Below are positions 38,183 to 47,858 of a stretch of DNA of 64,000 nucleotides, one piece after another. Source of the DNA: an uncultured Gilliamella sp. (GTDB taxonomy: Bacteria > Pseudomonadota > Gammaproteobacteria > Enterobacterales > Orbaceae); NCBI GenBank assembly GCA_946482005.1, contig CAMLPV010000010.1:1-64000 (forward strand), read 5' to 3'. The notes under the pieces were generated by a model, which did not search any database, was not told the DNA's origin, and was given only the letters and a program-made list of their open reading frames with translations. A program made the position numbers and the translations under genes. Numbering within the stretch: the first letter of the stretch is position 1; each line of letters begins with the position of its first letter.

Positions 38183-39502
38183 TTAACCAATATCTTTTGC
38201 AATGTATTTTTGACTATTATTATTTATTAATAAAAATAGTCCAATTAATGCACCAAGTGCAAATAACCCAACCACATACATAGCCGGTGCCATTTTGCTC
38301 ACAAAGTCACTCAAAAGCGATATGAGTAATGGCGTTAATCCACCTGCAATGGCATACGCCATATTAAATGAAAACGACACCCCACTATAACGAATTTGGG
38401 TAGGAAAGACTTTCACCATAAAGTAGGCAAAAGATCCAACAATACCGACGCAGAACCCTGCTAGGGAATAAGTGATAAATAAAAGTTGATGATTATCTAA
38501 TGATAAATAAAAAATAGCGATAGCAAGCGCTGCAAGAATACAACCAATCAATATGACTTTACCCATTGCAAAATTATCCATCATCATGCCATAAAAAGTA
38601 CAACTTATAATCAGACCTATTATTGCTAATGTATTGCCTTGTAGTGCATCAATTGGTGAATAATCAAATGATTTTTGCAATAAAATAGGCGTCATTAACA
38701 TAATAACCATAATACCGGCAGACAAAACCCAAGTCAGTAACATTGATAATATTGTCTGTGGTAAATATTGAGTTATCACGGTAACGACAGGAATTTTATT
38801 TGATAATTCTTGTTGTTTACGTTTTTGAATTTCAAGAAAAATGGGAGTTTCTTTTAGCCAACGGCGCAAATACATTGCGATCAAACCAAAAATACCGCCA
38901 ATAATAAAAGGAATACGCCATCCCCAATCGATTAATTGTTCCGGTGAGACGCTTTTATTCATAACAGTTGAAACCAATGAACCGAATAAAATACCTAAAC
39001 TTAAACCACTGGTTAAAATTCCACATGCTAAACCAATTTTATCTTTTGGTACGTGCTCAGCGACAAACGTCCAAGCACCAGGTACTTCGCCCCCTACTGC
39101 CAATCCCTGACATAAGCGCATAAGTAATAATAATAAAGGTGCAAAAATTCCAATATGGGTATAAGTAGGTAAACAACCGATAAATAACGTCGGTAATGCC
39201 ATAAGCAGAATACTAAGTGTAAACATTCGTTTGCGACCAAACAGATCACCAAAGTGTGCCATAATAATTCCGCCAAAAGGACGAATTAAATAACCTGCTG
39301 CGAAAATACCGAATGTTTGTACCTGACTTAACCATTCAGGCATATCATCTGGAAAAAACAGATGGCCGATAGTAATTGAAAAGAATACAAATATAATAAA
39401 ATCATAAAATTCTAAAGCCCCGCCTAAAGCAGACAATGCTAATGTTTTATAGTCTTGTTTATTTAAAGTACGCATTTGCGTAATTGGTGCTGTATATGAC
39501 AT
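38183..39502 (-). CDS. MHS-family MFS transporter (metabolite/proton symporter)
   Basis: A 439-residue 12-TM transporter of the metabolite:H+ symporter group (relatives include KgtP, ShiA, ProP). It has GALEFYDFIIFVFF in TM1, the GDLFGRKRMF loop between TM2 and TM3 and the LCQGLAVGGEVPGAW segment in TM4. Substrate cannot be assigned from sequence alone. It is divergent from the aldolase gene lacD over 239 bp. Confidence 0.85.
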   Translation of the reverse strand: MSYTAPITQMRTLNKQDYKTLALSALGGALEFYDFIIFVFFSITIGHLFFPDDMPEWLSQVQTFGIFAAGYLIRPFGGIIMAHFGDLFGRKRMFTLSILLMALPTLFIGCLPTYTHIGIFAPLLLLLMRLCQGLAVGGEVPGAWTFVAEHVPKDKIGLACGILTSGLSLGILFGSLVSTVMNKSVSPEQLIDWGWRIPFIIGGIFGLIAMYLRRWLKETPIFLEIQKRKQQELSNKIPVVTVITQYLPQTILSMLLTWVLSAGIMVIMLMTPILLQKSFDYSPIDALQGNTLAIIGLIISCTFYGMMMDNFAMGKVILIGCILAALAIAIFYLSLDNHQLLFITYSLAGFCVGIVGSFAYFMVKVFPTQIRYSGVSFSFNMAYAIAGGLTPLLISLLSDFVSKMAPAMYVVGLFALGALIGLFLLINNNSQKYIAKDIG

Positions 39503-39741
39503 GGTATTCCTTGTAAATCATTTTTTACACATAGTGTATTTTAATGAATCAATATACCTGAACACCATTTTTTTTTAAAGATAATATCCATTAAAACGAC
39601 AACCTACATTTTATTATCGGCATTAGATAAAAACTTTTTTAAATATAATTGATTTGATTAAATAAACAGCACTAAATGGTTAATATATATTTACAAATTA
39701 AAACTACAATCAAAAGATCTTTTTAAATGGAGAGTTATAAA

Positions 39742-40782
39742 ATGGCTATAAAACGTATTACTCGAGGTAAATTCACACGCATGCAACAATTATCTAACCA
39801 AGATGGCGTTATTGCGGCATTAGCGATTGACCAACGCGGTTCAATGGTAAAAATGATGGAGTCGGCAGTCGGTAAAGATCGCTATCATGTAGATATGGTG
39901 TATGAATTTAAAGAGCTTGTCTCACAAGAATTAACAAAATATGTTAGTGCAATCTTGTTAGATGAAGAGTATGGCTTTAAAGGTATGACTAAAAAAAACA
40001 AAGATGCTGGATTAATTATATCTTATGAAAAAACAGGATATGATGCCAATACTCCAGGTCGACTACCCGATGTATTGCCAGAGGACTCTCTACAACGGTT
40101 ATTAAAAAAAGGAGCCGATGCTGCAAAAGTCTTGGTTTATTATAATCCAGATGATCCTCAAGATATTCTAGAAAAAAAACATGCATTTTTAGAACGTATC
40201 GGTACAGAAGCGAGAGCAGCAGATATCCCGTTATTTGTTGAGCCGATTGTCTATGATAATGTAATAACTGATGATAAAAGCCCTGAATTTGCCAAAATAA
40301 AGCCTCAAAAAGTCATTAACACCATTAAAGAGTTCACTAAAAATCAATACTATATTGATGTACTAAAAGTTGAAGTTCCAGTACTTTTCAAAAATGTTGA
40401 AGGATTTAATGATAATAATGTTGTTGTTTACACCCAAAAACAAGCAGCTGATTACTTTAAACAAGCCAGTGACGTAGCAACTCGTCCATTTATCTATTTG
40501 AGTGCCGGAGTACCAACTAAAACTTTCCATCAAGAATTAATTTTTGCGGGTGAAAATGGCGCTAAATACAGTGGTATTTTAGGTGGGCGCGCAACTTGGT
40601 TTGAAGGTGTTGCAGCGTATGCCAAAGAAGGTAAAGAAGGCTTAAAACGCTGGTTAGACCAAACTGGACGTGAAAATGTTGAGCATCTTAATAAAATTTT
40701 AAAACAGTATGCGACACCTTGGTACGATATTTATGGTGGCGAACAAAATATAGAAGTGATCGATATTAAATTAGGAGATTAA
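39742..40782 (+). CDS. lacD: Tagatose 1,6-bisphosphate aldolase LacD
   Basis: A 346-residue class I aldolase of the LacD family that splits tagatose 1,6-bisphosphate (and often other ketohexose bisphosphates) into DHAP and glyceraldehyde 3-phosphate. The signature ALAIDQRGSMVKMM is near residue 28, and the Schiff-base lysine is probably in IDVLKVEVPV. The start at 39742 has GGAG upstream. The codons back to 39727 are unlikely. It stands alone, with no tagatose-6-phosphate kinase or isomerase in the window. Confidence 0.9.
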   Translation: MAIKRITRGKFTRMQQLSNQDGVIAALAIDQRGSMVKMMESAVGKDRYHVDMVYEFKELVSQELTKYVSAILLDEEYGFKGMTKKNKDAGLIISYEKTGYDANTPGRLPDVLPEDSLQRLLKKGADAAKVLVYYNPDDPQDILEKKHAFLERIGTEARAADIPLFVEPIVYDNVITDDKSPEFAKIKPQKVINTIKEFTKNQYYIDVLKVEVPVLFKNVEGFNDNNVVVYTQKQAADYFKQASDVATRPFIYLSAGVPTKTFHQELIFAGENGAKYSGILGGRATWFEGVAAYAKEGKEGLKRWLDQTGRENVEHLNKILKQYATPWYDIYGGEQNIEVIDIKLGD

Positions 40783-40828
40783 TTTCAAATCCTATACCAA
40801 TAGTTATAAATTATAAGTAAGCAAAGAT

Positions 40829-40868
40829 AGAGTACAGGGTTTTATCCTATTTACCTGTACTCTCTTTT
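40829..40868 (+). terminator. Terminator of lacD
   Basis: A perfect 10-bp stem AGAGTACAGG / CCTGTACTCT with a 15-nt loop is followed by CTTTT. It is 46 nt past the stop and may serve grxB from the other side. Confidence 0.75.
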
Positions 40869-40936
40869 AAAGCTCTAAAAATTTTATCACCAAAATTAAC
40901 TACCAAAAAAACTAAATTAAAACTTCATGAATGATT

Positions 40937-41587
40937 TTAAATTGCTTTATCAAAAAATAAGTTCACTTTGGTTAGTTTAGCCATTGACTCGATATAATCC
41001 TTAACTTTAGGCGGAAAATGTAATCCTTTTACACAAGTCAAATTACGTAAAACAGGAAACAGACAGATATCATCTAAAGATAATTGCCCATTACATGCTT
41101 GTGGCGAGATAATCAATGATTCAAGCTCGTTTAATAACTTGGATATTTCAGATACTAATGAATCAGTTTGCGCTAAACATTCATCAAATGAACCGATTTT
41201 TTTAGTTTTACTCGTGACAAAGTAATTGATCGCACTTTGAGTTGCAAATTCTGCTAAGCCAAGTTTGATATAACGTGGACACTCTAATTTATAATCATAT
41301 TGCTGTAGTTGTTTAATTAATTTTTCAATATTTGGCGATTTTGGGCCGATTAAGATAGGCTTTCCTCCATAATGATTATCGACATAATCAACAATATCCA
41401 GACTTTCAGGCATATAACTGCCATCCTCTTTTTGTAAAATTGGTGCCATCTTTTGACCAATCATACTTTCGGGAGACTTAAAATCATCACTCAAAAAGAC
41501 ATGTAGCTCAACAGGGATATCTTTTAAACCAAAAATCATTCTAGCCCTTACACAAAAAGGACAGTGTTCATAAATATATAATTTCAT
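40937..41587 (-). CDS. grxB: Glutaredoxin 2 (GrxB)
   Basis: A 216-residue GST-like glutaredoxin that reduces protein and mixed disulfides with glutathione. The active site is Cys9-Pro-Phe-Cys12 in MKLYIYEHCPFC. E. coli GrxB has CPYC. The thioredoxin-like domain is followed by an all-helical C-domain with NGQLSLDDICLFPVLRNLT. The ATG at 41587 has a perfect AAGGAGG 5 nt upstream. That site overlaps the last codons of the upstream membrane-protein gene, which ends 2 nt before this start, so the two are cotranscribed. Confidence 0.95.
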   Translation of the reverse strand: MKLYIYEHCPFCVRARMIFGLKDIPVELHVFLSDDFKSPESMIGQKMAPILQKEDGSYMPESLDIVDYVDNHYGGKPILIGPKSPNIEKLIKQLQQYDYKLECPRYIKLGLAEFATQSAINYFVTSKTKKIGSFDECLAQTDSLVSEISKLLNELESLIISPQACNGQLSLDDICLFPVLRNLTCVKGLHFPPKVKDYIESMAKLTKVNLFFDKAI

Positions 41588-41589
41588 TT

Positions 41590-42219
41590 CTACCTCCTTA
41601 AACAATCAATAGCCCATAATAAATAGGCAAACCCTATAAATGCCAGCATGACAACGCTCGCATTAAACAATGCGTGTGGATAACCGATTTTTGTCACATT
41701 GATAAAAGGATACGGATAATAATGAGTAAAAAAACCTAGTACAAAGATATAAACGGCATAAATTAACATGGTAGTTAATGATCCTATAATGACGCGAAAG
41801 CTAATGCGTCGAAATGGCCCCCAAATCAGCCAACTCAATATGCCTAGTAGAGGAATAACAACATGTAAACTTTCATTAGCGAATCGCATAAATATATTTG
41901 GTGGAACATGAATGCCACGTAAAAGCGAGTTATACACAATAGCTGTTATAATTACACCTACCAACCCATTTAATCGAATAATTCGAAAAATAAAACGATT
42001 ACAATTCGGACTAAAAGCTAACCATAAACAACTTATTGCCAACATAAGGTTAGATAATACAGTAAAAAAACTATAATAAAACACCATACGCCCTATTGAT
42101 GTTGCTGGCTGCCAACTTCGAAGCTGCATATGCCAATAAGTATAAGTTTCAACACCAACAACTAACAGCACATATAATGCGATAAAAAGATTAATATTTC
42201 GTTTTAACATAACAAACAT
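41590..42219 (-). CDS. Pr6Pr-type six-helix membrane protein
   Basis: A 209-residue protein with six membrane segments and motifs FTVLSNLMLA, LRGIHVPP, ESLHVVIPLLG and WLIWGPFR typical of the Pr6Pr family, which is related to FAR-17a/AIG1 proteins. Function in bacteria is not established. Two close starts (42219 and 42210) lack a clear ribosome binding site. It is directly upstream of grxB in one transcript. Confidence 0.75.
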   Translation of the reverse strand: MFVMLKRNINLFIALYVLLVVGVETYTYWHMQLRSWQPATSIGRMVFYYSFFTVLSNLMLAISCLWLAFSPNCNRFIFRIIRLNGLVGVIITAIVYNSLLRGIHVPPNIFMRFANESLHVVIPLLGILSWLIWGPFRRISFRVIIGSLTTMLIYAVYIFVLGFFTHYYPYPFINVTKIGYPHALFNASVVMLAFIGFAYLLWAIDCLRR

Positions 42220-43052
42220 AAAAAAATAAAAACGTATTGCAGTATATATCAGTAAACCTAAAAAAAAGAAAATATAAAAATAGATTAATTTGTTATTTTT
42301 AATAAAAATAATGTCAAAACGTTTTATCTTATGAGAGTATTTTAATAAAAGCCGTTTTTTAGATATAAAAGCTCCACCTAATTTTACTCATTGTTCACTG
42401 TTGTAAATTGCGCTTAGAATTTAAATTTAGAATGTTTTTATTATGAAATGGTATAGACTCCTGAATGTTTTTTACAAAATAAATTATAATTCACTAATAT
42501 AATTAAATTTTTATATAAAACTCAACCCAATTATTTATTCAAACTAAAATCCTATTCACTATCCTATCGATAGTTTAAAAACTATTTTTTATCGCTGTGC
42601 AATCAGTTATTTTGTCAAAAAGTTTCAGGTCATGGCTATGTTTGAGTAAAAATGATTTTTTTAGTTACAAATCTTAATAAAAATTCTATGCAAAATACTC
42701 AATAAAAAATCCGCAAAAACCAAATTCTTTTAGTCCTTGTTCGATCATGTTTAGGTGACAAACTTTTAACGATATTTTATTTTATTTATTAATAATATCA
42801 GTAAGTTATACAAATAATTAAAATTTAAAGAAATGCAAAAAAAAGATTGCAAAATATTCAAAACAGTGTAATTTATACCGTTTTTAGATTATTTTTTAAC
42901 TTAAATTCATTAAAAAAGCGTTTTATTTGTAATAAATTTTCAAATAATCAAATTGTTATTAAAAACATAATGCTAAAAATTATTAATAATAATAAATAGT
43001 TCAATAAAACATTGTGTTATTTGCAGGGGACATGAAATATATCGAGGATAAC
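42220..43052. other. Long AT-rich intergenic region before vgrG
   Basis: About 830 bp with no credible gene on either strand, more AT-rich than the flanks. It holds one copy of the dispersed motif at 42612-42655, pointing at vgrG about 400 bp away. I see no tRNA, IS end or integrase here. Confidence 0.55.
42612..42655 (+). promoter_or_regulatory. Dispersed motif copy pointing at vgrG
   Basis: TTGTCAAAAAGTTTCAGG, then TCATGGCTATGTTTGAGT, then AAAAATGA. It matches the tandem-repeat units at 5538-6547 almost base for base over about 40 bp, although the flanks are unrelated. Confidence 0.6.
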
Positions 43053-45860
43053 ATGGAGAAAGGATTAACTAATCTGGTGGATCAATTGGGCAATGGTTTA
43101 AGTCGAGGCTTAAAGCAAGGTTTGGTTAATGGAGTCGGTCACAATCGCTATACGTTAAATATTGATGGTTTGCCTGCTGAGGTTTCAATCTTACAGGTTG
43201 AGGGTAATGAGCAGCTTAATCAACCTTGGCACTATACGATTACTTTCACCAGCTCGGATAAACAACTTTCTGTTGAGTCATTTCTTAATCAAAATGCCCG
43301 TTTGAGTTTTAATCCTGCTAATTCTGGCAGTTTAAGCGACTTTGCAACTCAAGGACTTAATGCACTTAATTCCTTAACTTCGGCTAATCCATTAGATGCA
43401 TTAAAACAGTCTGAGCCATTAAAACAGTTAGATAAACTTAAACAATCTAATCCACTCGATTCACTTAATTCTTTAACCCAGTTTAATCCGCTTAATCCGT
43501 TAAATTCACTATTATCTCAAGGTGGCTCACGCACTCTTTATGGTGTGATAACCCAGTTCAGTCAATTATCAGTCAGTAATGATGAAGCCCGTTATCAGGT
43601 TGTCTTATCCTCGCAATTAGCCAAACTGGCATTAAGTCATAACTGTGCTATTTTTCAGAATCAAAGCGTTATCAGTGTGGTTGAAGAGGTCTTGCGTGGT
43701 CATGGTTATACAGGGATTGATTATCGTTTAGCGCTTAAAGAGCAATATTCGGAGCGTGAGTTTATCACCCAGTGGCAGGAGAGTGACCTTGAATTTATTC
43801 AAAGATTGCTTGCTGATGTGGGGGTCTATTTCCGGTTTGAAACGCATGGTGAACATAATTGTGATGTGATGGTCATCAGTGATTATGAGCAAGGTTATCA
43901 GCAGGTGGCTGATATTGTGTACAAACAACCGAGCGGCACACTGGATAACGGCGTTGAAAGTGTCTGGGATATAACCTTACACAGTCAGATGGTGGAATCT
44001 TCGGTACAAGTACAAGATTATAACTACCGAGATGCGCAGGCGAATTTACTGGGTGAAGTTAACAGCCAACAGAAAGATAACACCACTTATGGCACTGATT
44101 ACCGTTATGATGAGCACTATAAAGGGTTAAATAGCAATGGTGACAGCAATAATGGAATTGATAGTGACACCAACAATAATAATGATGACGATGATGATGA
44201 AAACAGTGGTGATATCGATACCGATGACAGTCAAGGCAGTAACGGCAATAGTAATGACAACGACAATAATAGCGATAACACTAACGGTAGTAATAGCAAT
44301 AACAACAGCAGTGATATTGACCGTAATCAAGCTAACACGAGTAATGGTGTTGAAAGTGGTGAATGGTATGCCCGCATTCGCCATGAACACGCCATTAGCC
44401 GTCAAATTGTTATCCGGGGTAAAAGCAATCAGGCTAATTTAGCTCCGGGTCAACATATCCGCATCAAAGGCAGTACGATTGCCGGAATAGATGAGGGGGT
44501 AATGATATTAACGGTGCAAGGACAGGGAAACCGCAGTGAGGCTTATGAACTGAGTTTTACCGCCATACCTTACCAGCCATTAAAACCTTACCGCCCGGAG
44601 CCGATTCCTTTTCCGACTATTGACGGCACTTTACCGGCACGGGTAACCAGTCCGAATAATGACACCTATGGTTATATTGATACACAAGGGCGCTATCGGG
44701 TTAAATTTAACTTTGATTTAAAAGAGTGGCGAAACGGTGAAGAGAGCTTATGGTTAAGACTGGCTAAACCGTATGCAGGCAGTACCTATGGTTTTCACTT
44801 TCCACTGATTGACGGCACAGAAGTTGCGGTAGCGTTTACTAACGGTAATCCGGACCGACCTTATATCGCACATGCGATGCATGACAGTCAACACCCTGAC
44901 CATGTGACCGCCATAAACAAACACCGAAATGTAATTCGTACTCCTGCTAACAACAAACTGCGGATGGATGATAAGCGCGGACAAGAGCACATTAAGTTAG
45001 CGACCGAATACGGTAAAACCCAGCTTAACATCGGGCATTTAGTTGACCAAAACAAAGAGCAGCGTGGTGAGGGATTTGAACTGCGCACCGATGAGTGGGG
45101 AGCGATTGCTGCCAATAAAGGTTTATACCTGACCAGTCAGACCGAGCCTAAGGCACAGGGTAAACAACTTGATATGCAAGGAGCCATTACTCAGCTTGAA
45201 AATGCGTTATCAATTGCTAAAGCACTGCAAAATGCAGCAACTGCATCTGAAGCCCATGGCGCAGATACCGACAGTCAAGAGCAACTTAAAGCGACATTAA
45301 CCCAATTAGCCCAAAGTGGCATTATTGCTTATGCACAAGAGGGCATTGCTTTAACCAGTCCGGAAAACATCCAACTGTCCACATCAAACAGCGTATCAAT
45401 GACCAGTGAAAACCAAACTGACATTAATGCGTTAAAAAACATTACCGTCTCATCCGGTGAATCCATCGGTCTGTTTGCCCATAAGTCGGGAATGAAAGTC
45501 TTTGCCAATCAGGGTGATGTTAACGTGCAGGCACAAAATGCCAACCTGAATATGGCCGCCAAGCAAGATATTAAAATAGACAGTGTAGATGGCAGTGTTG
45601 ATTGGTCAGCTGCAAAAGAAATCACCTTAATATGTGGTGGTTCATACGTCAAAATCAGCAGTGCGGGCATTGAACTGGGTACCGCTGATAATGTTTATAT
45701 AAAAAGTAATGCATTGCAAAAAATGGGGCCAACCTCGAAAGAGGTGACACCTTTACTGTTACCAAAAATTACATCCTTTATTAAGGAAAAAATTTGTTTG
45801 CCATGCTTGATTAAAGCCGCCGAGAATGCACAAATGTTAGTAATATTAGGAGATGAATAA
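43053..45860 (+). CDS. vgrG: T6SS spike protein VgrG (TssI)
   Basis: A 935-residue spike protein that tips the type VI secretion tube and carries effectors. The gp27-like N-terminal part starts RYTLNIDGLPAEVSILQVEG, the gp5/OB region carries RVTSPNNDTYGYIDTQGRYRVKFNFD, and the C-terminal beta-helix is DUF2345-like. Two unusual inserts are seen: Leu/Asn/Pro repeats (about residues 97-156) and an Asp/Asn/Ser-rich acidic linker (about 358-429). It ends with CLPCLIKAAENAQ, a common VgrG tail. The ATG at 43053 is preferred because GAGGA lies 6 nt upstream. No other T6SS structural gene is nearby, so it is an orphan cargo locus. Confidence 0.93.
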   Translation: MEKGLTNLVDQLGNGLSRGLKQGLVNGVGHNRYTLNIDGLPAEVSILQVEGNEQLNQPWHYTITFTSSDKQLSVESFLNQNARLSFNPANSGSLSDFATQGLNALNSLTSANPLDALKQSEPLKQLDKLKQSNPLDSLNSLTQFNPLNPLNSLLSQGGSRTLYGVITQFSQLSVSNDEARYQVVLSSQLAKLALSHNCAIFQNQSVISVVEEVLRGHGYTGIDYRLALKEQYSEREFITQWQESDLEFIQRLLADVGVYFRFETHGEHNCDVMVISDYEQGYQQVADIVYKQPSGTLDNGVESVWDITLHSQMVESSVQVQDYNYRDAQANLLGEVNSQQKDNTTYGTDYRYDEHYKGLNSNGDSNNGIDSDTNNNNDDDDDENSGDIDTDDSQGSNGNSNDNDNNSDNTNGSNSNNNSSDIDRNQANTSNGVESGEWYARIRHEHAISRQIVIRGKSNQANLAPGQHIRIKGSTIAGIDEGVMILTVQGQGNRSEAYELSFTAIPYQPLKPYRPEPIPFPTIDGTLPARVTSPNNDTYGYIDTQGRYRVKFNFDLKEWRNGEESLWLRLAKPYAGSTYGFHFPLIDGTEVAVAFTNGNPDRPYIAHAMHDSQHPDHVTAINKHRNVIRTPANNKLRMDDKRGQEHIKLATEYGKTQLNIGHLVDQNKEQRGEGFELRTDEWGAIAANKGLYLTSQTEPKAQGKQLDMQGAITQLENALSIAKALQNAATASEAHGADTDSQEQLKATLTQLAQSGIIAYAQEGIALTSPENIQLSTSNSVSMTSENQTDINALKNITVSSGESIGLFAHKSGMKVFANQGDVNVQAQNANLNMAAKQDIKIDSVDGSVDWSAAKEITLICGGSYVKISSAGIELGTADNVYIKSNALQKMGPTSKEVTPLLLPKITSFIKEKICLPCLIKAAENAQMLVILGDE

Positions 45861-46375
45861 TGTTATACCAACATATTGCTTATCAAACATTTTTAGATCT
45901 CCAACAACAATCAACATCTTTTAAATCAAAATTGAAACTTTATTTATTAGTAGATGGTCTAGAATACGAACGTTTATTTCAAAATGAAATCATAAAAAAT
46001 GAAATTACATTACCACTTTTTATTCGTAACAGTAATAAAGATGTGTCCTTTGCAGGACCTTGGCTTATTGATATTACGAAAGTTGATAAAGAGATACAAA
46101 GTTCTTTATTACAACTTGAACAAGTTTATCCTTCTACTACTTGGCTAATTTCTATGCAAAGTTTAACGAATCTGTTTAATCAACTAGAAAGCCAATTATA
46201 TCTCCGCTTACCTGATAAACGTAATGCTTTATTACGTTTTTATGATCCTCGTGTTCTACACAAGCTTTTAGATGTTTTTACACCTGAACAATTCAAATTA
46301 TTTACCTTAAATATCAATGACTGGATCTACTATCATAATCACACTTATTATTCATTAATAAGAGGTAAATTATAA
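45860..46375 (+). CDS. DUF4123 effector adaptor/chaperone
   Basis: A 171-residue protein of the DUF4123 family (Tap-1/TEC), which loads effectors on VgrG. The family pattern is seen in WLISMQSLTNLFNQL and LLRFYDPRVLHKLLDVF. Its ATG overlaps the vgrG stop by one base (TAATG) with AGGAGA just upstream, so translation is coupled. Its presence implies that the product of a downstream gene is a VgrG cargo effector. Confidence 0.87.
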   Translation: MLYQHIAYQTFLDLQQQSTSFKSKLKLYLLVDGLEYERLFQNEIIKNEITLPLFIRNSNKDVSFAGPWLIDITKVDKEIQSSLLQLEQVYPSTTWLISMQSLTNLFNQLESQLYLRLPDKRNALLRFYDPRVLHKLLDVFTPEQFKLFTLNINDWIYYHNHTYYSLIRGKL

Positions 46376-46716
46376 TGAAACTTTGTCAAGAACAAATTGA
46401 TGCTATTTTTCAACAAGAACAAGATGAATACATTTGGGAACTCGTGCATAAATTCAAAAAAGACTCTCGTTTAACATTGCCAGAGGAAAATATTAATGAG
46501 TTATTTAATCGCTTAAAAGTAACATATCAATACATTATTGAGTTAGGTTTTTCTAAAAAAATTCTTATCGAAACATTTTTATGCGCGGAAGCAACGACAC
46601 CGGGATATAAAGATAATCCAAAACTTAAGGCTTGGATCGAAAAACAAAATGAAATTCCTGAAAATCAATTTGAAGATTTATTAAGGATAGCCAATAGTAT
46701 TCAACAGGGAAAATAA
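46375..46716 (+). CDS. Small conserved-context protein between adaptor and effector (113 aa)
   Basis: I do not recognise the family. It is an acidic, probably helical cytoplasmic protein without signal peptide, starting MKLCQEQIDAIFQQEQDEY. The ATG overlaps the DUF4123 stop by one base, and the effector gene begins 9 nt after its stop. This coupling suggests a second adaptor or chaperone for the effector. Immunity function is less likely because a better candidate follows the effector. Confidence 0.7.
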   Translation: MKLCQEQIDAIFQQEQDEYIWELVHKFKKDSRLTLPEENINELFNRLKVTYQYIIELGFSKKILIETFLCAEATTPGYKDNPKLKAWIEKQNEIPENQFEDLLRIANSIQQGK

Positions 46717-46725
46717 GGAAGAAAC

Positions 46726-47841
46726 ATGCCATTACCAATTATAGTTGGTGTAATTCTTGAAGAATTAGCTTTAATTTTATTAACCACAGATGCAGTATAT
46801 ATTTATAATAGTAATCAACAAGACTCATATCCCCCTGGATATGAAACAAGTTATAAACCTATTTGGCCTACAATCGAAAGACATTCACATTCAACGAATA
46901 AAGATACTTATCCTTTATTTCAAAATCCCCTAATTTTTAATAATATACTTAAAGAAATACAAACAAAGAACATACTTTTATTAAATAAAGCGGATGTTAT
47001 AGACAAAACGATGGATGATGACATTGAGCCCGATACACCTGAAACTATTGCAGAATTCGAAAAAGAAATTGAATTTTTTCGAACACATATACTAGGTTAT
47101 TATGAAAAAGAACTTGATAAAGTAAGAAATGGACAAGCAAGTAATAGCGGGTATGAGGAAGAAGATTTAGTAAAACAGCTACAGTTTTGTGAACTAGAAC
47201 TTGCTGAAATGGAAACTAATTTAGCTATTTTAAAAGGAGAATCATCCCAAGGTTTAACTGAAGATGAAAAAGATATTGTAACAGGTGGATTGGCCGAAAA
47301 AATGGTAAAAATAAAGGAAGAACAGCTTGATAAAATAGAAACCTGTAGTTGTTCTATTATTCCTTTTATAAAACTTAATACATTTCGCCGAAAAATGAGT
47401 GATTTAGCTGCAGATTATCAAGCAACCATCAGCGGTGCTGAATGGGAAAGAAGTGAAAACCCAAATACTGGTAAGATATCTGTAGAAATTTCAGAATGGG
47501 TTTATATTGGACCTGCGAGTAAAAAAGTTGATTTTGATGGTTGGATGCCAAATTATTGCCTGTTATTAGAAATGAAAGCTAATTACGATACATTAATGTT
47601 TAGTAAAACACAAATTGACTCTTTCGGAACCCCTAAATTAAAAGGTATAGGGGAAAAGAAAATGGATACATTACTAAAACAAGCAAAGCGACATAATACT
47701 GTGTGTTTGGCGCATCCCCCTGCGCGATGTTGCTGGATATTTATGACACCATTGTTATATGATGCATTTACAGCTAAATTAGCACGTGGAACGTTACCTA
47801 CTATAACTACAGTGTATGTACCAACTACTTTACTTAAATAA
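46726..47841 (+). CDS. T6SS nuclease effector, Tox-REase-5-like
   Basis: A 371-residue effector candidate. Residues about 5-27 form a hydrophobic segment, 100-205 are helical and highly charged, and 225-371 resemble the restriction-endonuclease-fold toxin Tox-REase-5. The latter has an EWERSEN start, VDFDGWMPNYCLLLEMKANY carrying the PD-(D/E)xK-like Asp and E-x-K (about 268-283), and HPPARCCWIF further on. P. aeruginosa TseT is a known T6SS effector with this domain. The predicted action is DNA cleavage in target cells. Position after VgrG and DUF4123 and before an immunity-like gene agrees. No PAAR domain is present. Confidence 0.78.
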   Translation: MPLPIIVGVILEELALILLTTDAVYIYNSNQQDSYPPGYETSYKPIWPTIERHSHSTNKDTYPLFQNPLIFNNILKEIQTKNILLLNKADVIDKTMDDDIEPDTPETIAEFEKEIEFFRTHILGYYEKELDKVRNGQASNSGYEEEDLVKQLQFCELELAEMETNLAILKGESSQGLTEDEKDIVTGGLAEKMVKIKEEQLDKIETCSCSIIPFIKLNTFRRKMSDLAADYQATISGAEWERSENPNTGKISVEISEWVYIGPASKKVDFDGWMPNYCLLLEMKANYDTLMFSKTQIDSFGTPKLKGIGEKKMDTLLKQAKRHNTVCLAHPPARCCWIFMTPLLYDAFTAKLARGTLPTITTVYVPTTLLK

Positions 47842-47858
47842 TGAATAAGGAATTAATT

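Noticed and set aside
43014..43052. vgrG start at 43014 or 43032
   Set aside because: These starts have no proper ribosome binding site. The ATG at 43053 has GAGGA at the right distance.
44127..44442. Genes in other frames and on the opposite strand of the vgrG acidic linker
   Set aside because: The Asp/Asn repeats give Val/Ile/Thr-rich frames by composition only, and the VgrG frame is continuous through the region.
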